A stretch of 50,495 nucleotides of DNA, taken from the NCBI RefSeq assembly GCF_023074175.1, contig NZ_JADPKS010000114.1:1-50495 (forward strand), read 5' to 3'. The notes under the pieces were generated by a model. It was not told the origin of the DNA. It was given only the letters and a program-made list of their open reading frames with translations, and made no database searches. The position numbers and the translations under genes are program-made. Origin of the DNA: Bradyrhizobium sp. 139 (GTDB lineage: Bacteria > Pseudomonadota > Alphaproteobacteria > Rhizobiales > Xanthobacteraceae). Position 1 is the stretch's first letter. Every line of letters begins with the position of its first letter. Of the stretch, positions 24,386 to 32,687 are shown piece after piece.

Positions 24386-25990
24386 ATGCTCCGGTCCGCC
24401 AGATCCGATCTTGCCCTTCTCGTGCTGGTCGCCGGCGCCGTCGCCGCCGGCCTGCTCGGCTTTGCCGGTTTTGGCGAGACGGTGTCGAACAGCCTGCTGT
24501 TCGTCGCGTGCTTCCTGGTGCTGCTTGCATTGTTCGCGCTCGCGACCCGGCTTCCGCTGCGGGGCAGTGGATCGCGCTGGTCGGCCTGGGTGACAAACAC
24601 GTCGATCGTGCTCGGCGCCGCCGCGATCGTAATCGGCGCCAATGTCGCGCTCTATCGCCATGACGTGCATTTCGACGTCAGCCGGGAAGGGCGCAACACG
24701 CCACCGCAACAGCTCGCCGATGTGATCGCGCAGCTGCGCACCCCCCTCGCGCTGACCTACTTCTACAATGCGGGCGATCCCAATGCGGTCAACGTCAAGG
24801 AGCTGGTCCAGACCGCCGCACGCAACCATCCGCTGCTCGCGTTCCGCGCTATCGATCTGGACAAGGAGCCCGGGCTCGCCCGCGACCTCGACGTCCGCGC
24901 CTACAACACCGCGGTGCTGCAGGCCGATGACCGCAAGGTTCTGGTCGAGAACGTCACCGATCCCGCGCGCCTTGGCTATGCGGCGCTCCGCGTGCTGCGC
25001 GAGCGCGTCGAGACCGCCTGTTTCGTCACCGGCCATGGCGAGCCCTTCCGGCCGCTGCCCTCGCACTTCCACTTCAGCCATGTCGAGACCTTGAAGGGCC
25101 ATGAGACGCCGGGCGCCGGCGACGTGCTGGAAGCCGCTCCCGAACAGCTCGACCGGCTCCAGCTCGCGCTGGACCAGATCGGCTTCGAGATGCGCGAGAT
25201 CGTGACCGCGACGGCGTCGAGCATTCCGTCGGCCTGTTCGGTCGTCGCCGTCGTCGGCCCGCGCACCGCCTTTGCGGGCGACGAGGTCGCGCTGCTCGGC
25301 AGCTACCTGAGCGGCGGTGGCCGGATGCTGCTCCTGATCGATCCAATGTCTCAGGTCGAGGGCGAATTCGAGCGGCAATTGCTGAAGCCGGTCGGATTGT
25401 CGAGCGAGGCTGCGATCGTCATTGATCCGCTCAATCATTTCCGCACCGATGCCGACAAGGTCGCGGTGCCCTATTATCCGGCGCATCCGATCACCAAGCG
25501 CCTCGCGCTGACCGTGTTCCCGCAGGCAAGGCCGATCGCGGTCACGGCGCCGCCGTCCGGTGTGAGCCTGATCGTGCTGGCGGCGAGCAGCCAGGACAGT
25601 TATCTCCGCTCACCGAAAGCCGCCATGGCCAGCGCCGATGTGCAGGCGCCGGGCACTGCACGCCGCGCGCAGCCGCTCGCGGTTGCGCTGGAAGGAGGCT
25701 GGCCGGGCGGCGCATCACCTGACAAGCGCTTCCGCCTGGTGATGGCCGGCACCAGCAAGGTCGCCAACAACGAATATTTCCCCTACGTCTCCAACGGCGA
25801 GCTGTCGCTGGCGATGCTGCGCTGGCTCGCCGAGGACGATGCCACGCCGAGCGTTGCGCCGCAGACGTTCAAGCTGCCGGAGATCGTGTTGACCAGCAGC
25901 CAGATGCGCGACACCTTCATCGTCCTGGAGGTGCTGTTGCCGCTGAGCGCGGCACTGTTCGGTGTGGCGATGTGGTGGAGGCGGCGGTGA
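24386..25990 (+). CDS. GldG-like ABC-associated membrane protein (534 aa)
   Basis: Named after gliding-motility protein GldG of Bacteroidetes, where GldA, F and G form an ABC complex; outside that phylum the role is unknown. Three hydrophobic N-terminal segments lie within residues ~5-95 (ALLVLVAGAVAAGLLGFAGF, SLLFVACFLVLLALFALA, NTSIVLGAAAIVIGANVA). A large exported domain follows, beginning DVSREGRNTPPQQLADVIAQ with the typical LRTPLALTYFYNAGDP, and a C-terminal membrane anchor (LEVLLPLSAALFGVAMWW). Segment GYLSGGGRMLLLIDPMSQ-like text (SYLSGGGRMLLLIDP) is a family motif. Its stop overlaps the next GTG. Confidence 0.88.
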   Translation: MLRSARSDLALLVLVAGAVAAGLLGFAGFGETVSNSLLFVACFLVLLALFALATRLPLRGSGSRWSAWVTNTSIVLGAAAIVIGANVALYRHDVHFDVSREGRNTPPQQLADVIAQLRTPLALTYFYNAGDPNAVNVKELVQTAARNHPLLAFRAIDLDKEPGLARDLDVRAYNTAVLQADDRKVLVENVTDPARLGYAALRVLRERVETACFVTGHGEPFRPLPSHFHFSHVETLKGHETPGAGDVLEAAPEQLDRLQLALDQIGFEMREIVTATASSIPSACSVVAVVGPRTAFAGDEVALLGSYLSGGGRMLLLIDPMSQVEGEFERQLLKPVGLSSEAAIVIDPLNHFRTDADKVAVPYYPAHPITKRLALTVFPQARPIAVTAPPSGVSLIVLAASSQDSYLRSPKAAMASADVQAPGTARRAQPLAVALEGGWPGGASPDKRFRLVMAGTSKVANNEYFPYVSNGELSLAMLRWLAEDDATPSVAPQTFKLPEIVLTSSQMRDTFIVLEVLLPLSAALFGVAMWWRRR

Positions 25991-27048
25991 CGGAGCAGGC
26001 CGCGGCGCGCGCGAAAGCCCGATGGCCGGTGCCGCTGCTGGCCGGTGTCCTGGTGGGGCTCCTCTGCCTCCTCATCGTCAGCGGGCAATGGCCGGAGCTG
26101 CGCAGCAAAGTTGCGTTTGCGCCGAAGGGACTCGTGACGACAGCGCCGGCCGACGTGCGGCGGGTGGAGATCCGGTCCGGCAGCTATGGTATCGCCCTGC
26201 TACGCAGGGCCCGCGTCTGGACGATCGAAGGACTCGACGGCGCGATGACGGCCGAGCTCGGATCGCATATCGAGACCGCGCTGCGACTCGTCAGCGTCAG
26301 CGAGGCCGCGCGCGAGATTCCGGCGAGCGACCTTACGGCGGGGAGCTACGCCGCGTTCGGCCTAGACCCGGCCGTTACCGTCGGTGTGATCGAGGCAAAT
26401 GACGGTTCGGTGACCTCGGTGAATTTCGGCGCGCTCAATCCGGCGAGCACCTCGCATTATGTCAGGCTCGGCGGCCGCGCTGCGGTCTACCTTATGCCGC
26501 GGCATGTCGGCGAGGAATGGCGCGTCGTATCGGACATGGCGCGCCGGTTGCGCGGTCAGGCCGAGACCGGCGTCACCAGCCGCGGCAAGACCCTGTTGCT
26601 GCCGGTGTCGGTGGCGCAGGTCTGGGCGCTCGAGATCGTCTTTGCGGGCAAGCTGACACGCTTCGAACGCGACTCGTATGGAAACTGGTTTCGGCATCTC
26701 GGTCAGCATAATCATGAGGCCGGCAATGTCGTTCATGTCGCCGATCCCGAGCAGGCGCGCATCATTGACGCGGCCCTGCGCGCGTTCGATGCCACCGCGA
26801 TCGAGACGCGGGTAGGGCCGGCCAAAGGCGCGCAACTCGCTCGCTACGGGCTGGACCTGCCGAGCTTGATCGTGCTGGTCTTCTCTCGCGACAGCTCTAC
26901 GCCGCTCGCCAAGCTCGAACTCGGAGCATTGTCCGATAGTCTCGACCGCTACGCACGGCTTGCGCCGGATGGCGCGGTGGTCACCGTGGCCGAATTCGAG
27001 ATGCGCCGGCTAACCGAGCTGCTGCGCGCGGTCGGAGCGGCATCATGA
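25987..27048 (+). CDS. DUF4340 domain protein, membrane anchored
   Basis: DUF4340 proteins are commonly encoded behind gldG-like genes and are thought to form the outer part of that ABC complex; no activity is known. GTG 25987 overlaps the GldG-like stop (GTGA). One N-terminal helix (PVPLLAGVLVGLLCLLIVSG) is followed by a large, probably periplasmic region with repeated beta elements: VRRVEIRSGSYGIALLRR, VTSVNFGALNPASTSHYVRL, VWALEIVFAGKLTRFERDSY, LARYGLDLPSLIVLVFSRD. 353 residues. The end overlaps the HupE-like start by 4 bases. Confidence 0.85.
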   Translation: MTEQAAARAKARWPVPLLAGVLVGLLCLLIVSGQWPELRSKVAFAPKGLVTTAPADVRRVEIRSGSYGIALLRRARVWTIEGLDGAMTAELGSHIETALRLVSVSEAAREIPASDLTAGSYAAFGLDPAVTVGVIEANDGSVTSVNFGALNPASTSHYVRLGGRAAVYLMPRHVGEEWRVVSDMARRLRGQAETGVTSRGKTLLLPVSVAQVWALEIVFAGKLTRFERDSYGNWFRHLGQHNHEAGNVVHVADPEQARIIDAALRAFDATAIETRVGPAKGAQLARYGLDLPSLIVLVFSRDSSTPLAKLELGALSDSLDRYARLAPDGAVVTVAEFEMRRLTELLRAVGAAS

Positions 27049-28136
27049 GGCGCCCGCTCCTCCTGATCCTGGCTGCGATGTTGGTCTGCTTTGGCGCGGC
27101 GACCTCCGCGCACCAGGTCAATCTATCGACGGCACGGCTGGCCTTGACCACCGATCGCGCCGTGACCGTCGAAATTGCGCTCAAGGGCAGCGACCTCGAT
27201 CGCCTTGCGGGCACGAAGGTCTATGATGCGAAGGAGGACACGGTCGATTCCGCTGCGGTCGCCGCCGCGACGCCGTCGATCCTCGCCTATGTGAATGCCC
27301 ACCTTGCCGTCACAGCAACCGGAGGTGCTACGTGTCCGGCCGGAGACGCTGCGATTGTTGCGGACGGCGACGGCGTTCTTTTCCGCAATACTTATTCCTG
27401 CGCTGATGTCGCCGGCGATGTCATCTACCGCTCCACGGTGCTGACCGAGCAGGATCCGACCGCGCGACAGGTAGTGCTGGTCGCGCAGGACGGTCGCGAG
27501 GCGCAGGCGCTGCTCGACGCCGCCAATACCACCATCACGCTCTCGGCGGCGGCACCGTCACTGGCGTCCACGATGCGCCGCTATCTCCTCACCGGTGTTG
27601 AGCACATCTTCCTCGGCTACGATCACATCGCCTTCCTTGTTGCGGTCGTACTCTGGGCACGCCGGCTCGTTCCCGTCATCAAAATCGTCACCGCGTTCAC
27701 CGTCGCGCACTCAATCACGCTGTCGCTTTCCGCGCTCGATGTAGTCGCCGTCCCGAGCCGCATCGTGGAGCCGGCGATCGCGGCCTCGATCGTCTTCGTT
27801 GCCGTGGAAAACTTCTTCTCGCGCGATATCGATCGGCGCTGGCGGGTGACCTTCGTGTTCGGCCTCATCCACGGCTTCGGCTTTGCCGGCGCGCTTCGGG
27901 AGATCGGCCTGCCACCCAACGCGGTCGTGCCGGCGCTCGCGGCTTTCAACATCGGCGTGGAAATCGGGCAGGTGGCCGTTGTCGCGATCGTACTGCCGGT
28001 GCTCCGGCTGTTCGATCGAGTCACGACGGTCGATCGAGCCAAGCCCGTCCGGGCCGGAAGGCTGGTCTATGCGATATCATCGGCTATCAGCCTACTAGGC
28101 GGCTATTGGCTCCTCATACGCGTGTTCGAAGCGTGA
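27045..28136 (+). CDS. HupE/UreJ family membrane protein (363 aa)
   Basis: HupE/UreJ proteins are small nickel or cobalt permeases; this longer form has an extra N-terminal domain. ATG 27045 overlaps the DUF4340 stop (ATGA). A signal peptide (LLLILAAMLVCFGAATSA) precedes HQVNLSTARLALTTDRAV and an exported beta-rich domain to about residue 180. The membrane part starts YLLTGVEHIFLGYDHIAFLV, whose His residues match the metal-binding motif of the family. It contains IVTAFTVAHSITLSLSALDV and FGLIHGFGFAGALREIGLP, also with conserved His. It ends with a hydrophobic GGYWLLIRVF. Whether it moves metal here is inferred. Confidence 0.88.
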   Translation: MRRPLLLILAAMLVCFGAATSAHQVNLSTARLALTTDRAVTVEIALKGSDLDRLAGTKVYDAKEDTVDSAAVAAATPSILAYVNAHLAVTATGGATCPAGDAAIVADGDGVLFRNTYSCADVAGDVIYRSTVLTEQDPTARQVVLVAQDGREAQALLDAANTTITLSAAAPSLASTMRRYLLTGVEHIFLGYDHIAFLVAVVLWARRLVPVIKIVTAFTVAHSITLSLSALDVVAVPSRIVEPAIAASIVFVAVENFFSRDIDRRWRVTFVFGLIHGFGFAGALREIGLPPNAVVPALAAFNIGVEIGQVAVVAIVLPVLRLFDRVTTVDRAKPVRAGRLVYAISSAISLLGGYWLLIRVFEA

Positions 28137-28142
28137 TGCGGT

Positions 28143-28312
28143 GATCGGACTGGCTGTGTCGGCTCGCAGACAGACCCCTTCATATTTGACGCTGCGCCAC
28201 AGCCGTTCGGCGAACACATTGTCCCGCCAAGCCCTTTGCCGTTCATGCTGATGGCGATATAGCGGCTAGTGAGCATGCCGGTGAAGGCACGAGCCGGTGA
28301 ATTGCAAGCCCG
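28143..28312 (-). mobile_element. IS3 family transposase OrfB fragment
   Basis: The minus strand reads SPARAFTGMLTSRYIAISMN then GKGLGG..., which after a frameshift gives DNVFAERLWRSVKYEGVCLR. Both are hallmark phrases of the DDE integrase of IS3-family OrfB proteins. Only about 55 codons remain and there is a frameshift. It lies right behind the HupE-like gene and ends at a SnoaL-like remnant. Confidence 0.75.
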
Positions 28313-28545
28313 CAATTGCAGCCGAGACGGATCTCAAGCAGGAGATCGAGAGGATCGGCGCCGCCTATGCGGACAGTTTCAACAAGCAGGATGCCGCCGG
28401 GATAGCCGCCCTCGTTGCGAGCGGTCTTCAAGTTAATCCGGCTGGCTCCAGGACCGACATCGCGTCGCTCTATGAAGGCACGTTCGAGGCCGGGTTCAAC
28501 CACGAAGAGACAATCGTTGATGAGGTTTGGTGTCAATCGACATTG
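28297..28545 (+). pseudogene. SnoaL/DUF4440-like protein, N-terminal fragment
   Basis: The frame reads AETDLKQEIERIGAAYADSF, NKQDAAGIAALVASGLQVNP and TDIASLYEGTFEAGFNHEE, the usual first helices of a SnoaL-like fold, up to VDEVWCQS. There the IS21 remnant begins and the second half of the domain is missing. The signal peptide normally found at the start is also replaced, by IS3 sequence. Confidence 0.65.
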
Positions 28546-29562
28546 GAATGGGACAGGCGTCATGATGTTGGCTGGTGGGGCGGATTCACGTTGTCGGGCC
28601 AGGATGTTGAGGACGACATCCGCGGAATGGACGCCATCATCGAGCGCTTCGGCACAGGCGGCTTTCACCGCAGGCAGGCCGTCCTTCAGCACCGCGTTGA
28701 GGATATCGACCATCTACCGATTGCCATCGTCGGTGCTTGCGAGCCTGCGCCGGATCCGCTCGATGGCGGCCGGCAGCACCCAGTCCTTAAAGGGAGCTCC
28801 ATTGCGCAAGGCGCCGGGTTTGCGCGCCAGCACCGGCACGTAGTGCTAGGGATCGTAGACGGTCTCGCCGCGTCCGAAGGATCGTGGATGCTCCGCAATG
28901 ATGCGCCCATCCTGATGGATCACGATGCGGTCGGCATAGGCCTGAACCTCGACCGGGCGCCCGATAGCGCTGGCTGCGACCGAGTATTTGTTGTTGTCGA
29001 AGCGCACCAGACAGGTCTTCGAGACCGACGCCTGCACGGCATGGAAGCCGTCGAACCGTCCGGCATAAGGACGAGCTTGAGGCGTTCGGCTTCGAACGCC
29101 TCCCAGATCGTCTGATCGGCTAACTCTGCATGGCGATGCGCCTTGGCGCAGGCGATGCACTTGTCCAGCAGCCAGGCGTTTAACTCGTCCAGGTTTTGAA
29201 CTGCAGCTTCGGTGTGAAGAAGCGTTCCCGGACCAGCCCAACCTGGTTCTCGACCTGGCCCTTCTCCCAGCCCGAGGCCGGCATGCAGGCAACCGGGTCG
29301 GCCAGGCAGTGGCTGCACATCTGCAGGAAGCGGCGATTGTAGCGATGCCGCGCCGACAGGTGCCCTTAGACAGGGCGAACGCCCGGTCCTGGGCGTCGAA
29401 CGCCATCTCCTGTGTCTCCCGCGGATAGGCCCGCACGAACAGCATCCTGCTGTGGCAGAGCCGGACATGGGCGGCCTTCACCATCACCGTGGTGCCGCTC
29501 AGCAGGACCACTTCGTGGCTCCAGTCAAACTGGTAGGCTTCTCCGGGCGCACTGTTCGACCG
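28545..29562 (-). mobile_element. IS21 family IstA transposase, decayed
   Basis: The minus strand carries the C-terminal two thirds of IstA: YQFDWSHEVVLLSGTTVMVK, RLCHSRMLFVRAYPRETQEM, then (after frameshifts) KGQVENQVGLVRERFFTPKL, LVRFDNNKYSVAASAIGRPV and ADVVLNILARQRESAPP. A Trp codon after VYDP is changed to TAG and several frames are shifted. The N-terminus and istB are absent. It has cut the SnoaL-like gene. Confidence 0.82.
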
Positions 29563-29638
29563 TTAGTGCGTTGCTTGAGATCCTTTTGAATAGAGAAGCC
29601 GCGGTGGCTTCGTCGAACGCACCAGCCGCACGGTTCCG

Positions 29639-30033
29639 TCAAGCACTTACGCATTCCCGGAAGACAATTGGAAGCGGAGGATGGTCAGCTAGGACACACG
29701 TGACCTTTACATTGTCATCTTGCATCACCATTCCAGCCGACACGATCTCATGCGGAACAAGCAATCCTCTGGGATCGCGTCCGCGTTCGTCGCGAATTCT
29801 GATGTTGATATCAAAGGCATTCAATTCCAAGAAGTTTTTGTCATGTCCGCGAGCGGGGGTGGCCCGTATGAAGCTACTCGACCGCGCACGCCCATGTACC
29901 AAGAAAAATAGAACAGGTTGCCATGGTCTAAATTGTTATCCGAATGATGGTGTGTGATGAAGATACTTCTCAATGTGCTGAGTCTGAGACCTGGTTGCAC
30001 AACTCTGTCGGGCGACGCCATTGCCGCGAGCAA
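29639..30033 (-). pseudogene. metallo-beta-lactamase fold hydrolase remnant (ribonuclease Z/arylsulfatase type)
   Basis: The minus strand reads LRSIFITHHHSDNNLDHGNL, then FYFSWYMGVRGRVASYGPPP, and after a frameshift near 29845 FDINIRIRDERGRDPRGLL and DDNVKVTCVLADHPP. HHHSDN is the metal motif, with Asn where the family has His. Both ends are missing. Unrelated to the intact lactonase-like gene at 21722. Confidence 0.65.
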
Positions 30034-30224
30034 GGACCTAGAGCGCTCCTCCGACTATGACAGCGTTTGACGGTGCGTCACAGAGTCCCAACGAACAACC
30101 CCGGAAGGAAATCATGACGTGGAGCTTTGGGAAGCTGATCGGCTCGTTGCTGTTTTTCAAGGTGCAACGTCGAACGGAGATCGGTGCGACCGCTCTGTCC
30201 GGAATAGACGGTCTCGCCGCCGAG

Positions 30225-30368
30225 TTAGTTTACGGCTCTTGCTCTGCTGCCCGGCTTGCCACGCCGTCTTCTGCCGATTGTTCTCTCTTCTACATGTCGG
30301 AGCTTACTTCGAAGCTTCTCCACTTCTCTAAGCTCCGCCACAAGCGCTTGGTGTCGTTCATTCAGCAC
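30225..30368 (-). CDS. possible small coiled-coil protein (47 aa)
   Basis: From GTG 30368 the frame reads VLNERHQALVAELREVEKLR, SKLRHVEERTIGRRRR and ends RAVN. The heptad-like Leu spacing suggests a short coiled coil. No good ribosome site was seen. Confidence 0.35.
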   Translation of the reverse strand: MLNERHQALVAELREVEKLRSKLRHVEERTIGRRRRGKPGSRARAVN

Positions 30369-30874
30369 AGCACAAATATAAATCGCTGTCGAACCTCAGT
30401 CCCGATTGCCAGGTCATCCTGGCGGCGGCGACGATCGAGTCGACGCGGCTGGCAATCGAGTCGTTCCCGGTGACGCGCGGCGCCCATAATTGTCGGTCGC
30501 CCCGGTAGTGACCACCACAATTCTCGACCCATAGTGCATGATCTCCGTCACTTCGCTATCCGCCCCAGTCGGACGAACTCTGCATGCGAGATCAACTCGA
30601 GCAGTACCGGTTCACCTGAGCAGAACAGGTATTCGATCTCTTATCTTGGCAACATAGGCGCCGCGCTGAAAACTCTCCAGCGGCTCTGAGATTTTTGGTT
30701 GTTACCCCAAAAAGATTCTTGCGACCATATCGGCCCTTCTCGGACATGCCCCGATGGATTGAGAACGGATAGCCTGATGCTCCAGCGCGCCTTCTAGGCG
30801 AACATCTTCTCCGCTGCTCCGACAGGGGCCGTCGGAGCGGTTATTGCAACGTTTCAGATCGCGCCCTGGCAGGC
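30369..30874. other. stretch without a supported gene
   Basis: A short plus-strand run at about 30385-30507 (SLSNLSPDCQVILAAATIES) looks protein-like but has no start. Nothing else with natural composition was found on either strand. Confidence 0.35.
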
Positions 30875-31024
30875 TTATCGGCGGGCCTTCTTGTGGATCC
30901 GGAGCCGGGGATGGACTTCGCTCGGACGGTCTAGGGGGGGTGGCCTGCGCGAGGGCACGACAACCAAAACAAAGAGAGCGTTGATCAGCAGCCACAACCC
31001 GAAGATGAGAAGGACAGTACGCAC
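30875..31024 (-). CDS. small membrane protein (49 aa)
   Basis: From GTG 31024 the frame reads VRTVLLIFGLWLLINALFVL, VVVPSRRPPPLDRPSEV and ends KKARR at a TAA. One membrane helix followed by a basic, Pro-rich cytoplasmic tail. The composition supports a real gene; the GTG start and weak ribosome site lower confidence. Confidence 0.5.
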   Translation of the reverse strand: MRTVLLIFGLWLLINALFVLVVVPSRRPPPLDRPSEVHPRLRIHKKARR

Positions 31025-31132
31025 AAGGCAACGACCCTAGCAGTTTAATTAAAGTGTGTCGCTCACAGCCTAGACCGACGCAAAAACCAAGTCTGTCCGC
31101 TTTCGGACATTCATGCTGCCTGAGACCTGCTA

Positions 31133-31760
31133 AATCGGAACCCAAGGTTCATTTTTCAGCCAACCGCGCCGGTGCGGCGATGTCGTGTTGCGGATGTCGG
31201 TGACAGGCGGGCCATCTGTGCGCGGCGGCCATGGCATCCCCGCGGGTTGTCTGCCGATCGGTCTCGCAGGATCAAGCCCCAAAATGAGACCTTGAGCTCG
31301 CCCGCCCCGGGTAGGCGCTGTGATTGATGATCGCGCGCCGCAGACCTGACCGTTCGGCAGCAGGATTTGCGTGTTGTCGAGCGCGACGAGTTCGGCCATG
31401 AACAGCGAGAGGGCTCTCACCTTGCCTGCCTTGCCGGCGTCCTCCACGTCGTAGCCGATGTGAAAGGGACGGAACAGCAGGAGCATCACGCCGGCAACGA
31501 GGTTCGATAGCGTGCCCTGCAGCGCCAGGCCGACCCCGAGGACGTGGCACCAAGGACGGCGACGAGGCTCGCCGTCTGGATTCCGAAAAGCTGCAGCACG
31601 GCGATCCCGAGCACGACGAGCACGGCGTAGCGCGCGAAGCTCGCCGCGAAACACGGTGACGAGCGCGTCGATGCGATGCGTGACGGTCAGTAGCCGGCTC
31701 ACGAACCGCTGCGCCAGGGCCGACCGGTACCAAGCGACGACCAGCAGGACGGCCGTATAA
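31133..31760 (-). pseudogene. MscS-type mechanosensitive channel, frameshifted
   Basis: MscS channels release solutes on hypo-osmotic shock. The core is recognisable in pieces: YAVLVVLGIAVLQLFGIQTA, then GVGLALQGTLSNLVAGVMLL with the pore-lining and beta-domain start, GKVRALSLFMAELVALDNTQ and NGQVCGARS/VINHSAYPGR-type text in another frame. At least three frame changes occur (near 31590, 31530 and 31330). The C-terminal domain is scrambled. It is not functional. Confidence 0.75.
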
Positions 31761-31862
31761 TCGCCCGGCCTACACGCGCAACGGCTATAACTGGGTCAGC
31801 AGGTTCTCGAAGATCGCGGACGCCTTCAAGATCAAGGGACAGGCGATTGTTCGCCGCCGCCA
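31758..31862 (+). pseudogene. short remnant of an ATP-dependent DNA ligase domain
   Basis: The plus strand reads NRPAYTRNGYNWVSRFSKIA then DAFKIKGQAIV. This fits the part of ATP-dependent ligases just after the nucleophile motif (Y-S/T-R-x-G-Y-D-W ... I ... A ... I-x-G-x-A), as seen in copies A and B (YSRAGYDWTEQFSSIAAS). Only about 33 codons remain and the strand is opposite to the other copies, so it is from a different ligase gene. Confidence 0.5.
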
Positions 31863-32119
31863 GCAAGTTGAACCACGAGGGGATTGTCTCAAAGCGTGTG
31901 GATGCGCCCTATCGTTCGGAGCGGGTGGACTCCCATCATGCATACGCCCCCCTGCGGCCATTGACGGTTTTTACGCCGACCGGACGCACCCTTCGAAGGT
32001 GAGCAGGCGGGTCCGCTCACGCTTGCTGCGGCCCGCTTTCGTCTCGTCTTTGGATCGCTCCGGAACCCCACGAATCCTTGCAGCATTTCACCACCATCAG
32101 TTCGCAAGAGGAGGAGCCG

Positions 32120-32293
32120 ATGACGGCAGCGAAGAAGAAGATCGCGCGTTGACGTAAACAGGACCGGGCCCGCGTAGCCAAGGGACAGGACTACGAAGTC
32201 CGGTATGAAGCCAAGAAGACCGGCCGCTCGGCATCGGCCGTGAAGAAGGTCGGCAACAGCCGCAAGCGCGTCGAGAAGCGCCTCGGTCGCTAG
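32120..32293 (+). pseudogene. DUF3606 family small protein with early stop
   Basis: ATG 32120 has GAGGAGG five bases upstream. MTAAKKKIAR is followed by a TGA where Arg (CGA) is expected, then RKQDRARVAKGQDYEVRYEA, KKTGRSASAVKKVGNSRKRV and a TAG at 32293. The text after the stop is a full DUF3606 domain, so one C-to-T change broke the gene. Confidence 0.75.
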
Positions 32294-32308
32294 GGAAGAC
32301 CGTCCACG

Positions 32309-32546
32309 CCGCCAGCTGGATACGGCTGGAGAATCGGGTGAAGGCAGTCAGGGTCTGCAGGCGCGGCTCGAAATCGCGCAGGTAGATCTCTTTCTTGAGA
32401 AAGGCGATCTCGTCGTTGGGTGCGGTCTCGCAGATGTCGATGTACCAGGACTTGGGCCGGCCGTTGCTGCCGTCGCTGCAGCGGTGCCCGCGCCGCTTGA
32501 GGGAATCCTTGAGATCGAACGGCGTCGGCTCAGCCCAGAGCCTCAC
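32309..32546 (-). pseudogene. DnaQ-type 3'-5' exonuclease, C-terminal remnant
   Basis: The minus strand reads FDLKDSLKRRGHRCSDGSNG, RPKSWYIDICETAPNDEIAF and LQTLTAFTRFSSR. This fits the C-terminal region found behind the DnaQ-like fold in a group of bacterial 3'-5' exonucleases (KxRGYRWxDG ... RPKSW ... LTAxxRFS). The catalytic exonuclease part is missing. Confidence 0.55.
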
Positions 32547-32687
32547 AGTTTTCTTTGGAGCGCAAGCGCCAGCGCTCCCGAGCGTCGTCCAGGAGCACCC
32601 AACACGCGATAATTTGGTCCCCGTGAGGCACGAGCCGCAGTCGCGGATGCGCGATGCTCCCCCGAGCGGGTCGGCTGGAAAACAGGC

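Noticed and set aside
22999..25486. Very long minus-strand open frames (up to 547 codons) opposite the ABC operon
   Set aside because: The plus strand has full ABC, permease and GldG-like motifs with overlapping start and stop codons; the minus frames are Gln/Arg/His-rich shadows.
28297..29115. A 272-codon plus-strand frame starting in the SnoaL-like gene
   Set aside because: After about codon 82 it runs across the complement of the IS21 transposase; only the first part is real.
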